Origin: a virus
IMG/VR virus record: IMGVR_UViG_3300019758_000008
Location: 1 to 36,561 of that record
DNA: 36,561 bases
Reading direction: 5' to 3' (one strand)
The translations under genes and the position numbers were made by a program. How positions within the stretch are numbered: position 1 is the stretch's first letter; the number at the start of each line of letters is the position of its first letter. Positions 16,498-22,923 of this stretch are shown piece after piece. The notes beneath the pieces were generated by a model. It ran no database searches and had not been told where the DNA came from. It saw only the letters and a list, made by a program, of their open reading frames with translations.

Positions 16498-16587
16498 TTA
16501 TCTCCTACTTTCAACAATAAATCCAATAGCTTCAATCAACAACATCGTTGCACCCCAAAAAATAAACCATGTCCAGTCATTATTCAT
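16498..16587 (-). CDS. 29-residue single-span membrane peptide
   Basis: Starts with ATGA overlapping the previous stop, behind AAAGGGG. Nearly all of it is one hydrophobic segment (WTWFIFWGATMLLIEAIGFI) with Asp near the N-terminus and two Arg at the end. Small phage membrane peptides like this often inhibit host functions or act in exclusion; the role here is unknown. The next gene's AGGAGA site is at its 3' end. Confidence 0.5.
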   Translation of the reverse strand: MNNDWTWFIFWGATMLLIEAIGFIVESRR

Positions 16588-16856
16588 ATCATCCCCTTTA
16601 ATAGCTCATATTTCTTTCTATAGCTATTTAATTTCTTATTTGTAAATTCAAAATCAGAAGAAGAAAACAATTCAACAGTCTTTCCATTTCTAAAACTTGC
16701 AATTATACAAAAGCTGTCAAGGTTATCTGTAGTTAAAGAGATAGATACTATCCTTTCTATCATTACCCTTTCCCCGTCCATCGTGTGCAGATAATGCCCC
16801 TTGACACCGTTTTTCATTCTTAAACCTTCATGATGTTTTTTTATTTTATAGCTCAT
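16584..16856 (-). CDS. 90-residue hypothetical protein
   Basis: Follows the KilA-N gene by nine bases with an AGGAGAT site. It is basic at the N-terminus (MSYKIKKHHEGLRMKNGVKG) and beta-rich in the middle, with a helical Lys/Tyr-rich end. No family recognised. Its stop overlaps the membrane peptide's start. Confidence 0.55.
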   Translation of the reverse strand: MSYKIKKHHEGLRMKNGVKGHYLHTMDGERVMIERIVSISLTTDNLDSFCIIASFRNGKTVELFSSSDFEFTNKKLNSYRKKYELLKGMI

Positions 16857-16865
16857 AAGTATCTC

Positions 16866-17564
16866 CTAAAGCTTTATCTTAGAAACTAAATTAATCAATG
16901 AATTATGAGATTTAACAATATTATTTTCAATCATGATAATTAATGAGCTAAACAGTTTTATTATTCTCTGATATTCAGCTTCATCACTTAAATCCCTAAT
17001 GCCCTTAAATGATTTTCCATAAACTCTAACATTTATTTCATGATTTAGAGTTTGATAAAAATCTTGATTACTTGTTTTGCCTAAATATTCAGTTGATGCA
17101 CTCAATAGTTTTTTATGCATTTCTGAAATAACTATTCTTGTTTTAAATAATTCTCTTGTTGCGATATCATATATTTCAAAATCCAATTCTGGATTTAGCC
17201 AACCTATTAATTTTATCGCTAAAGTTGGATGAGCCCACATTTTTTCACCAGTTTTATTTTTAATAGAGCGATATTTATATAAATCAACCTTTTTTAAAAG
17301 CCTTATATCTATTTTATCACCTTTTTTATAAAAAGGATTATAATCCTTTTCTTGATTTCCATACTTTTCTATAAATTTTTCTAGCCAAATTTGATTTTCT
17401 GCTGTTTGGAAAAAATCCTTTAATAATTTACCTTTCATGCCTTTAGATATTCTTCTTCCATTTTCAAAATGAAAAATATTAACTATATCAAGAAATCCAT
17501 CTTTCGTTCTTTGATAAAGTTTTGTTTTCATGAAATCGATTGTAATGATTTTGTTTGTAGCCAT
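16866..17564 (-). CDS. KilA-N domain protein, probable regulator or antirepressor
   Basis: A 232-residue protein with a KilA-N domain over residues about 15-145: KTKLYQRTKDGFLDIVNI at the start and MWAHPTLAIKLIGWLNPEL near 108-126, the family's W-HP-LA-x-x-x-W-L-P pattern. KilA-N is a DNA-binding domain found in phage antirepressors and regulators. The C-terminal 90 residues are helical and of unknown family. It starts behind GGGGG and has its own promoter at 17652-17680, a repeat-bearing operator region, and a structured 5' leader, so its dose appears tightly controlled. Confidence 0.75.
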   Translation of the reverse strand: MATNKIITIDFMKTKLYQRTKDGFLDIVNIFHFENGRRISKGMKGKLLKDFFQTAENQIWLEKFIEKYGNQEKDYNPFYKKGDKIDIRLLKKVDLYKYRSIKNKTGEKMWAHPTLAIKLIGWLNPELDFEIYDIATRELFKTRIVISEMHKKLLSASTEYLGKTSNQDFYQTLNHEINVRVYGKSFKGIRDLSDEAEYQRIIKLFSSLIIMIENNIVKSHNSLINLVSKIKL

Positions 17565-17587
17565 TTTAGACCCCCTTAAATATTATT

Positions 17588-17640
17588 CGTTTGCCCTTGA
17601 GATATTTATTTGCAAAAGCAAACGGGACGCTCAAGGAACG
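17588..17640 (-). promoter_or_regulatory. Structured leader of the KilA-N mRNA, pseudoknot-capable
   Basis: Two pairs of 7-base complements interleave: CGTTTGC (17588-17594) with GCAAACG (17618-17624), and CCTTGAG (17595-17601) with CTCAAGG (17630-17636). This order gives an H-type pseudoknot on the minus-strand RNA. A competing hairpin TTTGC/GCAAA around AAAA uses part of one arm. The segment lies between the promoter and the KilA-N start. Confidence 0.55.
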
Positions 17641-17651
17641 CCCCTATAAAT

Positions 17652-17671
17652 ATACTAGCAAAATACTAGCA
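17652..17671. repeat. Two 9-bp direct repeats, operator candidate
   Basis: ATACTAGCA occurs at 17652-17660 and again at 17663-17671, 11 bases apart, one helical turn. On the minus strand one copy covers the -10 box of the KilA-N promoter and the other fills the spacer, a good place for a repressor. Confidence 0.55.
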
Positions 17672-17680
17672 GTTTGTCAA
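17652..17680 (-). promoter_or_regulatory. Promoter for the KilA-N operon
   Basis: Minus-strand TTGACA (17680-17675), 17-base spacer, TAGTAT (17657-17652), with TGC before the -10 as an extended element. The -35 abuts the stop codon of the SSB gene. Confidence 0.72.
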
Positions 17681-17681
17681 A

Positions 17682-18083
17682 TTAAAAAGGTGAATCTCCA
17701 AAATCCTCAAAATTATCTTGGTAAGGTTGATTGTTATATCTCTGTTGCTCTTCCTGTTCTACCTTCTCAAACTTCTCCAAATTCTTAAACAGACTTACAT
17801 TAACCTGTGTAAAGCTTTTCTTTTCACCTGCTCCATTTGTATACTGATTTATATCGAGTTTACCCTCTACAAATACAAGAGAGCCTTTTTTAGCTATCTT
17901 ATGTATATTAATAGCAGTCTTTCCAAATGCAACACAGTTGACCCATAAAGGTTTCTTTACCCATTCGCCTTTTACTTTTTTATTATCATCTACAGCAACA
18001 CTAAATTTACAAACCTCAGTTTTTCCATAATTTATTTCTGGGTCTTTACCTAACCTTCCTATAAACATACATTTATTTAACAT
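17682..18083 (-). CDS. ssb: Single-stranded DNA-binding protein
   Basis: A 133-residue OB-fold protein. MLNKCMFIGRLGKDPEINY at the start, FSVAVDD near residue 27, WVNCVAFGKTA near 48 and VFVEGKLDINQYTN near 70 are the normal SSB blocks. The end, NFEDFGDSPF, is the acidic tip with a terminal Pro-Phe that recruits replication and repair partners. It overlaps the previous gene by seven bases. It sits with the annealing protein, which suggests joint use in recombination and replication. Confidence 0.9.
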   Translation of the reverse strand: MLNKCMFIGRLGKDPEINYGKTEVCKFSVAVDDNKKVKGEWVKKPLWVNCVAFGKTAINIHKIAKKGSLVFVEGKLDINQYTNGAGEKKSFTQVNVSLFKNLEKFEKVEQEEQQRYNNQPYQDNFEDFGDSPF

Positions 18084-18262
18084 AACACCCTCCTTAATTT
18101 CTCAGTTGCAATCTTCATTGCTTTCCCTGTATCAGTTTTTTTATCTGCAAAACTGATATTGAAATATACCATTTTACCATCTTTGGACACCTCCATATCC
18201 CAAGATCCAGTATCTCTAAATATTTTTATTTTATGACCTTCTTCCTTCCAGCTTATCTTCAT
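18077..18262 (-). CDS. 61-residue hypothetical protein
   Basis: Lies between the annealing protein and SSB genes, behind TTGGAGG. The protein has a beta-rich first half (IKIFRDTGSWDMEVSKDGK) and a Lys-rich helix at the end. Its stop overlaps the SSB start. No family recognised; the position suggests a link to replication or recombination. Confidence 0.55.
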   Translation of the reverse strand: MKISWKEEGHKIKIFRDTGSWDMEVSKDGKMVYFNISFADKKTDTGKAMKIATEKLRRVLC

Positions 18263-18272
18263 ATTTCCTCCA

Positions 18273-18294
18273 AAGAGGGCTTTTACACCCTCTT
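18273..18294 (-). promoter_or_regulatory. Hairpin between the annealing protein and SSB-region genes
   Basis: AAGAGGG (18273-18279) and CCCTCTT (18288-18294) pair perfectly over seven bases with an eight-base loop. No T-run follows on either strand, so it is not a standard terminator. It lies just before the GGAGG site of the next gene and might stabilise or separate the mRNA parts. Confidence 0.42.
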
Positions 18295-18299
18295 AAAAA

Positions 18300-18881
18300 T
18301 TATAATTTACTTAGTTTACTTTCTAGCGTAGAGATAAAAGCCCTTCTTTCTCTTACTTCTTCCAATTTATTCATATTCAAGAACCCTAGCAACTCAACAA
18401 CTACTTTTTGTTTATCCTTGCTATCAGCAATAAAAGTAACTTGTTTTCTAAAATTTTCATCATTTGGCTCAGTTTGAGAAATCTTTTCTTCCTTCTCAAT
18501 CTTCTCACTTCTTTTTTCAGTCCCCTGACTTTGTTGTTTAATTGCATTTTGCACCTCATCAGCACTTGCTACAGATGTATCAATTCCTATTCCAAAATTA
18601 CCTAAACATCGACCCCATGCAGATGTTTCACAATTTTCGATATAAGATGTCTTATTAATAAAAGTGCTTCCCTCCTTCTCATACGCCAAGCCATTAGCAA
18701 CTTCAACGCCTTCAGCATTAATCAGTCTAGCTTTAATGATACATACGCCATCATCAAGCCTTACTATCTCACTTAAAAGTTGATACCCCTTGAAGTTTTC
18801 TCTTAAGTACTTTATGCGAGCGTTAACCTCAACATATTCCTTGCCTTTGATGTTTGTTGTTTTCATTTTCTTATCGTTCAT
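18300..18881 (-). CDS. Putative single-strand annealing protein (ERF/Rad52-like)
   Basis: I start at ATG 18881 behind AAAGGAGAG (193 residues); an upstream extension to 19019 would read through the promoter. The first 110 residues include VEVNARIKYLRENFKGY and then YIENCETSAWGRCLGNFGIG near 82-101. The ETSA-x-GR-x-LG pattern is shared by many phage recombination proteins next to SSB genes. The C-terminal half has a Lys/Glu linker and a short helical domain. Role inferred: pairing single strands for recombination and genome concatemer formation. The family name is my best guess. Confidence 0.6.
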   Translation of the reverse strand: MNDKKMKTTNIKGKEYVEVNARIKYLRENFKGYQLLSEIVRLDDGVCIIKARLINAEGVEVANGLAYEKEGSTFINKTSYIENCETSAWGRCLGNFGIGIDTSVASADEVQNAIKQQSQGTEKRSEKIEKEEKISQTEPNDENFRKQVTFIADSKDKQKVVVELLGFLNMNKLEEVRERRAFISTLESKLSKL

Positions 18882-18925
18882 TTTCTCTCCTTTTAAGATC
18901 AAGCCCATCTCAATCATATATCCAT

Positions 18926-18953
18926 AGTATAATGAATTAATTTTAAAAGTCAA
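18926..18953 (-). promoter_or_regulatory. Divergent promoter, minus side (annealing protein and SSB)
   Basis: Minus-strand TTGACT (18953-18948), 16-base spacer, TATACT (18931-18926). The -35 lies in one arm of a 14-bp inverted repeat whose other arm carries the plus-strand -35. Confidence 0.68.
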
Positions 18954-19010
18954 GTAAAAAATAAATAAAAAATAAATAAAAAATAAATAGAAAGTAACTT
19001 GACTTTTAAA
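18942..19010. repeat. 14-bp inverted repeat framing both divergent promoters
   Basis: TTTAAAAGTCAAGT (18942-18955) and ACTTGACTTTTAAA (18997-19010) are perfect reverse complements, 41 bases apart. Each arm holds the -35 of one promoter. A regulator bound to both arms could control both directions. Confidence 0.72.
18956..18988. repeat. Three perfect 11-bp A-tract repeats between the divergent promoters
   Basis: The unit AAAAAATAAAT occurs three times in tandem. The A6 tracts recur every 11 bases, close to the helical pitch, so the DNA is probably curved; the region may also act as an upstream promoter element. Confidence 0.75.
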
Positions 19011-19027
19011 TCTTTCCATGTTATAAA
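18999..19027 (+). promoter_or_regulatory. Divergent promoter, plus side (replication operon)
   Basis: TTGACT (18999-19004), 17-base spacer, TATAAA (19022-19027). It drives the ribbon-helix-helix regulator and replication genes from 19059. Confidence 0.72.
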
Positions 19028-19058
19028 GTTGTAAGTTATTTTTTTATTGGAGGTTAAA

Positions 19059-19217
19059 ATGGCTGTAGACAGAACTAAAACGGTAGTATTACAAGTATCA
19101 TTCCCAAGACTTAAGCATGATGATCTAAAAGCTCATGCAAGAAATGAGGGTTATAGTGTATCTAGTTATATAAAAAAGATTATACTAGATTTATTAAAAG
19201 AGGCTCAAAATGACTAA
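19059..19217 (+). CDS. Ribbon-helix-helix regulator (Arc/CopG-like)
   Basis: A 52-residue protein behind TTGGAGG, first gene of the plus-strand replication operon. TKTVVLQVSFPRLKHDDLKA gives the beta strand and first helix, and GYSVSSYIKKIILDLL the second helix, the pattern of small Arc/CopG-type repressors. It lies 32 bases after the divergent promoter with the long inverted repeat, so it may repress its own promoter and the opposite one. The binding target is inferred. Confidence 0.65.
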   Translation: MAVDRTKTVVLQVSFPRLKHDDLKAHARNEGYSVSSYIKKIILDLLKEAQND

Positions 19218-19365
19218 ATTAACAATACTTAAACAATGCCCTAAGTGTGGAGCTTATTACTTAGATGACGACCTAAACAGTCATAAAAGAGAAATAGCTA
19301 ATACTTCTTATATTATTAAGAGTTGTAACTCTTGCAAGACGATGATTAAAATTAGGAGGGGATAA
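19210..19365 (+). CDS. 51-residue zinc-ribbon protein
   Basis: CPKCG (residues about 10-14) and CNSC (about 40-43) form a four-Cys zinc ribbon. The ATG overlaps the regulator gene by eight bases and the stop overlaps the initiator start (TAATG). Small zinc ribbons recur four times in this genome. The role is unknown. Confidence 0.6.
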   Translation: MTKLTILKQCPKCGAYYLDDDLNSHKREIANTSYIIKSCNSCKTMIKIRRG

Positions 19366-20348
19366 TGGCTGATAAAAAATATTATTACCTTCAACTAGAG
19401 TCATCTCTTTTTTCTAATATGAAAATGATGATGCTAGATAGACAAAAAGACAAGAAGGAATTATTATATTTTTTAATTCAATTATCTGTGATGTCTATCG
19501 AAAATGAAGGTAAAATAATGCTAGATGATGAGCCTGCAAGTATAGAAACTTTGAGCTTACTAACAGGTGAAGATGAAAAAGATATTGAAAAATGGATAAT
19601 AATATTAATGAAATTAAAGCTTGTTTCAAATATAAACGGAACTTATCTAGTTGATTTTGCTAGCGAAAGAATAGGCTCAATTACTGATAGAGCACTAAGG
19701 AAGCAAAAGGAAAAGTTAAGGAACAGTGAAGGAACTATTAAGGAACTAGGCGGAACTAAAGCGGAACAAGTTCCTCATAGTTCCGAAGAATTACCGCAAT
19801 ATAAGAGTAAGAGTAAGAGTAAGAGTAAGAGTTATAATAAAGAGTTAGATAAAGAATCAGATAAAGAGTTAGAGTTAAAGAAAGATAAAAAGATAAAGAA
19901 AGATATAAAAATAGATAAAGAAGAAAAAGCACTTTTAGAAAAAGATGCAGTTGAAGTATATTCTTTTTATGTTAAGCATATTAAATCTGGTCGTAGAGGT
20001 GAAGCAATAAAATTAATACAAGATATATTAAAAGATAACTCTAAAGAAGATTTAATAATCTGTATACAAAATTATATTATTAAGCAAAAAGAAACTGGAG
20101 TTGAAATTAAATATTATAATCAGCCTCAGTTTTTCTTCAGCAAGGCAAATGAGAAATATAAAGATTTTTTAGGGTATGATCTTAATGGTAGAAAAATGTT
20201 TATTGAAGAAGCAAAAGCAATTGATAAATATAAAGGTGAATTATTTGTTAGAAGTGAACTAACAAGATTAAGAGATAAATATATTAACGTAATAACTGAA
20301 GAAGATGTAAAAGAAGTTTATAATATATTTAATGATGAAGTCATTTAA
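19365..20348 (+). CDS. Replication initiator (phage replisome organiser)
   Basis: A 327-residue protein. The N-terminal 110 residues (YYYLQLESSLFSNMKMMML onward, with NEGKIML and ETLSLLTGED) match the N-terminal winged-helix domain of phage replisome organisers. A Lys/Ser/Glu-rich linker follows, with five KS units encoded by AAGAGT hexamers. The C-terminal part (about 195-327) includes EIKYYNQPQFFFSKANEKYK, a common feature of such initiators. The linker's DNA holds a GGAAC repeat array, so the initiator probably binds an origin inside its own gene, as lambda O does. It should recruit host helicase. Confidence 0.75.
   Translation: MADKKYYYLQLESSLFSNMKMMMLDRQKDKKELLYFLIQLSVMSIENEGKIMLDDEPASIETLSLLTGEDEKDIEKWIIILMKLKLVSNINGTYLVDFASERIGSITDRALRKQKEKLRNSEGTIKELGGTKAEQVPHSSEELPQYKSKSKSKSKSYNKELDKESDKELELKKDKKIKKDIKIDKEEKALLEKDAVEVYSFYVKHIKSGRRGEAIKLIQDILKDNSKEDLIICIQNYIIKQKETGVEIKYYNQPQFFFSKANEKYKDFLGYDLNGRKMFIEEAKAIDKYKGELFVRSELTRLRDKYINVITEEDVKEVYNIFNDEVI
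19720..19784 (+). repeat. GGAAC iterons, probable replication origin
   Basis: GGAAC starts at 19720, 19731, 19742, 19752 and 19763 (steps 11, 11, 10, 11), and the reverse GTTCC at 19770 and 19780. The direct copies fall in all three codon phases, so the amino acid sequence does not explain them. An AT-rich stretch follows up to about 19935. This fits initiator-binding iterons next to an unwinding region. Confidence 0.68.
19803..19832 (+). repeat. AAGAGT hexamer, five tandem copies
   Basis: Five perfect copies encode alternating Lys and Ser in the initiator linker. They lie between the GGAAC array and a long AT-rich run. They may be slippage-prone, or part of the origin. Confidence 0.8.
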
Positions 20349-20357
20349 GGAGATGAT

Positions 20358-21002
20358 ATGAATGATAGATTGAATAAGATAGCAATATTAGTAAATAAGA
20401 CTTTTATGCTTTTGGGAAAAAAGCCAAATGACTTGATGGCTGAAGCATATGCAGAAGAAATAGCCGAGTATAATATACCTATTGTTCCAAAAGATGTTAG
20501 AAAGTATGTTATTTCTAATCACAAAGGCTTTGATTATCCCTCTGTTACATTGTTTTTGGATTCACTAGGAATTATATCCGAATCAGAAAAACTCGCAACA
20601 GCGTGCGATTTTGCTTGGAAAAATTTAGAACCAAGATTGCCTCGTTTGGTTAGAAGTTATAATTATTGGTCTAAAGACAAATATCTCCTTTATGCTCTTA
20701 ATAGAATTGGCATAGAAAGAATTGCAGGAGCTCAAGAAGTAGTAGATATGTACACTAATAAAATAAATAATTGGGAGCTTAAAGCAATCAAAGAAGATTT
20801 TTATAAATATTATGCTGAAGCTTTAAAGAAAAATCTGACCTTGGAGCTTGTAAAGGGTACAGGTACTTTAAAAAATGAAATAGAAGCACCTAAACCAAAT
20901 CAAGCTCTTTTAGGGTCGAATTCGACCCCTTTAAAAGCTTTAGATGAGGACGTGAAGAGAATAGGGGAAAATGTAATGGAAATAATTGAAGGGAGAAAAT
21001 AA
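20358..21002 (+). CDS. Possible helicase loader
   Basis: A 214-residue protein behind AAGGAG, just after the initiator. The first 70 residues (LNKIAILVNKTFMLLGKKPN, then DVRKYVISN and FDYPSVTLFLDSLG) have the helical plan of the G39P / lambda P-type loaders' N-terminal domains. There is no Walker A motif, so it is not a DnaC/DnaI-like ATPase. The remainder is helical (KYLLYALNRIGIERI). The loader role is inferred from this general layout and position, and is not certain. The stop overlaps the next start. Confidence 0.45.
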   Translation: MNDRLNKIAILVNKTFMLLGKKPNDLMAEAYAEEIAEYNIPIVPKDVRKYVISNHKGFDYPSVTLFLDSLGIISESEKLATACDFAWKNLEPRLPRLVRSYNYWSKDKYLLYALNRIGIERIAGAQEVVDMYTNKINNWELKAIKEDFYKYYAEALKKNLTLELVKGTGTLKNEIEAPKPNQALLGSNSTPLKALDEDVKRIGENVMEIIEGRK

Positions 21003-21502
21003 TGAAAAGTTACAAGTATGAAAATTTAAGTTTAGTGTTAGAGGGAAAAGGTTTAGAAGGTGTTCAAAAACTAAAAGTTTTGCAAAAAATGGCAAATGTT
21101 GCATTGTTAGATTTTGAGAAAAACACAAGGAAAACTATAACATTAGAGGGCGTGCAGAGCGTTAAAAGTGCATCTGATTACTGGGAGTCAATATCTGTTA
21201 TGGAAGCAAACGAAGTTTATATGTGTATGCTTGCTATAGCTAGATTAGGGGTAGATATAGGCAAAAAGAATACCTCTTATAAGTTAAAACATGATGTTGA
21301 AAAGATGATTGACGCAATGGGAGAAGGACATATTTATATATCAAATGGAGCTCTTATAATGGCATTAATTTTGAGCGGTAAAAAAATATCTATTATGGCA
21401 GGAAGCAGTAATATAATGACTAAAACTAAATTTAGGATAATGAAAGATTTAGAGGCTTTTGGCAAATCATACAGAATAAAAAAAATGTGGGGGAAAATAT
21501 GA
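21002..21502 (+). CDS. 166-residue hypothetical protein of the replication operon
   Basis: Joined to its neighbours by TAATG and ATGA overlaps. It begins with basic and aromatic residues, has a helical middle (EANEVYMCMLAIARLGVDIG) and a basic end (FRIMKDLEAFGKSYRIKKMW) that may bind nucleic acid. I do not recognise a family. The place in the operon suggests a role in replication or host takeover. Confidence 0.55.
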   Translation: MKSYKYENLSLVLEGKGLEGVQKLKVLQKMANVALLDFEKNTRKTITLEGVQSVKSASDYWESISVMEANEVYMCMLAIARLGVDIGKKNTSYKLKHDVEKMIDAMGEGHIYISNGALIMALILSGKKISIMAGSSNIMTKTKFRIMKDLEAFGKSYRIKKMWGKI

Positions 21503-21885
21503 GACATATAGATGATTTCAGCAAAGGTAATGTATATATTACAGTATATAAAAATGAAAAAACTAGCGACTCTTATCATGTTACAGCAATGAATACTTTA
21601 GATAAAAAGGGAAGAACTGCATCACAAGATGTTGTTCTGAATAAAAGTGATAGCTGTGAGACATGTTTCAAATTGTTGTATGATGCAATCAGTGAATGTC
21701 TTTCTTTTGGTGATGGTGCAGAGTTTACGGAACAAGACCTACAAGCATCGCTGTTAAGTCTATATGTTAGAGCAAACTTAGGCATGTGGTGGCATGTCCA
21801 CCATTCTCTTGATTTAACTAGGGCAACTATTAATGCTAAGGTTAGAAGACAAGCGGTTAAAGAATTTAAAAAGAGAGTATTATGA
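21499..21885 (+). CDS. 128-residue hypothetical protein
   Basis: I choose ATG 21499, which overlaps the previous stop (ATGA) and follows GGGGGA; an in-frame GTG at 21487 sits inside that site. The protein has a beta-like N-terminal part and one CETC pair, then a helical region with MWWHVHHS, a cluster of Trp and His. The basic C-terminus (KVRRQAVKEFKKRVL) is helical. No family recognised. Confidence 0.55.
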   Translation: MRHIDDFSKGNVYITVYKNEKTSDSYHVTAMNTLDKKGRTASQDVVLNKSDSCETCFKLLYDAISECLSFGDGAEFTEQDLQASLLSLYVRANLGMWWHVHHSLDLTRATINAKVRRQAVKEFKKRVL

Positions 21886-22052
21886 TTAAACTAACATCAA
21901 AAGAGCGTGATATACTCGACCTTCTCCAAGATTGCAAATTCAAACATCTTATGCTTTCTTACAAGTATAAAGGGGTGCTGGAGAATTTACTAGAGAAGGG
22001 GTATATTATTAAAAAGAAGGGAATGTATAAATTAAATTTGGAGGAAAAATGA
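21882..22052 (+). CDS. 56-residue winged-helix-like protein
   Basis: Coupled on both sides by ATGA overlaps. LTSKERDILDLLQDCKFKHL followed by VLENLLEKGYIIKKKGMYKL looks like a minimal winged helix: a first helix, a recognition helix and a basic wing. It may be a small DNA-binding regulator. The call rests on pattern only. Confidence 0.5.
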   Translation: MIKLTSKERDILDLLQDCKFKHLMLSYKYKGVLENLLEKGYIIKKKGMYKLNLEEK

Positions 22053-22387
22053 AAGTTTTACTGAAGGAAATAAAAGAGATGCAAAAGGATATTAAAACAT
22101 TTTCTAAAGTTGTAAATGGGAAAATGCAGGTATACATGGGATTTGAAAATGATGAAGATGGAGCAAAGAGGAAAAAATATAATGAGTTGGTGAATGAATA
22201 TAAAACAGCTGTTGAATTAAAAGTAGGTGATAAGGTTTTATATTTTGACACACTAAAAAAGGATATTTTTACAGGTGCAATTAAAAATGTTCTTAAAGAT
22301 AAAGTGATTATTAAAAATATTAGTGATGGCAGAAAAGAGGGGGCAATAATTTTTAAATCAAGTATTTTAAAGGTGGAGGGAAAATGA
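22049..22387 (+). CDS. 112-residue hypothetical protein with beta-barrel-like end
   Basis: Starts behind TTGGAGG, overlapping the previous stop. The N-terminal 60 residues are a charged helix. The last 50 (LKVGDKVLYFDTLKKDIFTG, then VIIKNISDGR) look like a small SH3-like or KOW-like barrel. No family recognised. A large minus-strand frame opposite it is a shadow. Confidence 0.55.
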   Translation: MKVLLKEIKEMQKDIKTFSKVVNGKMQVYMGFENDEDGAKRKKYNELVNEYKTAVELKVGDKVLYFDTLKKDIFTGAIKNVLKDKVIIKNISDGRKEGAIIFKSSILKVEGK

Positions 22388-22539
22388 GGTATAAAGGAAG
22401 TTTGACAATAGAGCAGTTTGATGCGGAATTGTATCAAAAAGAGCCTTATTGGGATACGATTATTTATAATAATTTATTATTTGTAAAAAGAACAGGTAAA
22501 AAAGCTTTTGTTATAATTTTTGAGAAGGAGAAAAGATGA
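22384..22539 (+). CDS. 51-residue hypothetical protein
   Basis: A short gene tied to both neighbours by ATGA overlaps, behind GGTGGAGG. It contains LTIEQFDAELYQKEPYWDTI, possibly two helices, and a beta-like Lys-rich end. Nothing recognised. Confidence 0.5.
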   Translation: MRYKGSLTIEQFDAELYQKEPYWDTIIYNNLLFVKRTGKKAFVIIFEKEKR

Positions 22540-22922
22540 GCAATAGGCAAGTAGAATATAAGCTAGCAGTTTCTATCTCTGAGTATTTACAATTGCAGCA
22601 TAGAGATATAATTTTTAAATTTACAAATGATGATGGCAATTTAACGATGCAACAAGCAGTTAGAGCTAAGAAATTAAATCCTTACAAAGGTTTTATGGAC
22701 TTATGGATATTCGAGCCTAATGAAAAATATTGTGGCTTGTTTATTGAACTAAAGGCTTCCAAGGATTTGATTTATAAAAAAGATGGTGGGTATAAAAAAA
22801 GTAAACATCTAGAAAGTCAAATAGCAATGAGAGATGCTTTAACAAAGAAAGGTTATTATTGCTGTTTCGGCTGGGATCTAAAGCAGGTAATTAATATAAT
22901 TAATCAATATATGGAGAATTGA
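22536..22922 (+). CDS. VRR-NUC-like nuclease
   Basis: A 128-residue protein behind AGAAGGAG. NPYKGFMDLWIFEP near residues 48-61, then GLFIELKAS near 69-77 and ESQIAMRDALTKKGYYCCFG near 92-111 give the Asp, Glu-x-Lys and Gln positions of PD-(D/E)XK nucleases of the VRR-NUC type. These cut branched or flap DNA. In a phage replication operon it may resolve recombination intermediates. A sister gene with altered residues follows. Confidence 0.7.
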   Translation: MSNRQVEYKLAVSISEYLQLQHRDIIFKFTNDDGNLTMQQAVRAKKLNPYKGFMDLWIFEPNEKYCGLFIELKASKDLIYKKDGGYKKSKHLESQIAMRDALTKKGYYCCFGWDLKQVINIINQYMEN

Positions 22923-22923
22923 T

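Noticed and set aside
17588-17671. Phage attachment site
   Set aside because: There is no integrase gene, and the repeats are better explained by promoter control and RNA structure.
18956-18988. CRISPR-like tandem repeat
   Set aside because: Units are 11 bases with no spacers; they form A-tracts between divergent promoters.
18882-19019. N-terminal extension of the annealing protein
   Set aside because: It would translate the promoter and A-tract region; the ATG at 18881 has a proper AAAGGAGAG site.
22009-22437. A 142-residue minus-strand ORF
   Set aside because: It is opposite coupled plus-strand genes with ribosome sites, and has a skewed Phe/Ser/Leu composition typical of a shadow frame.
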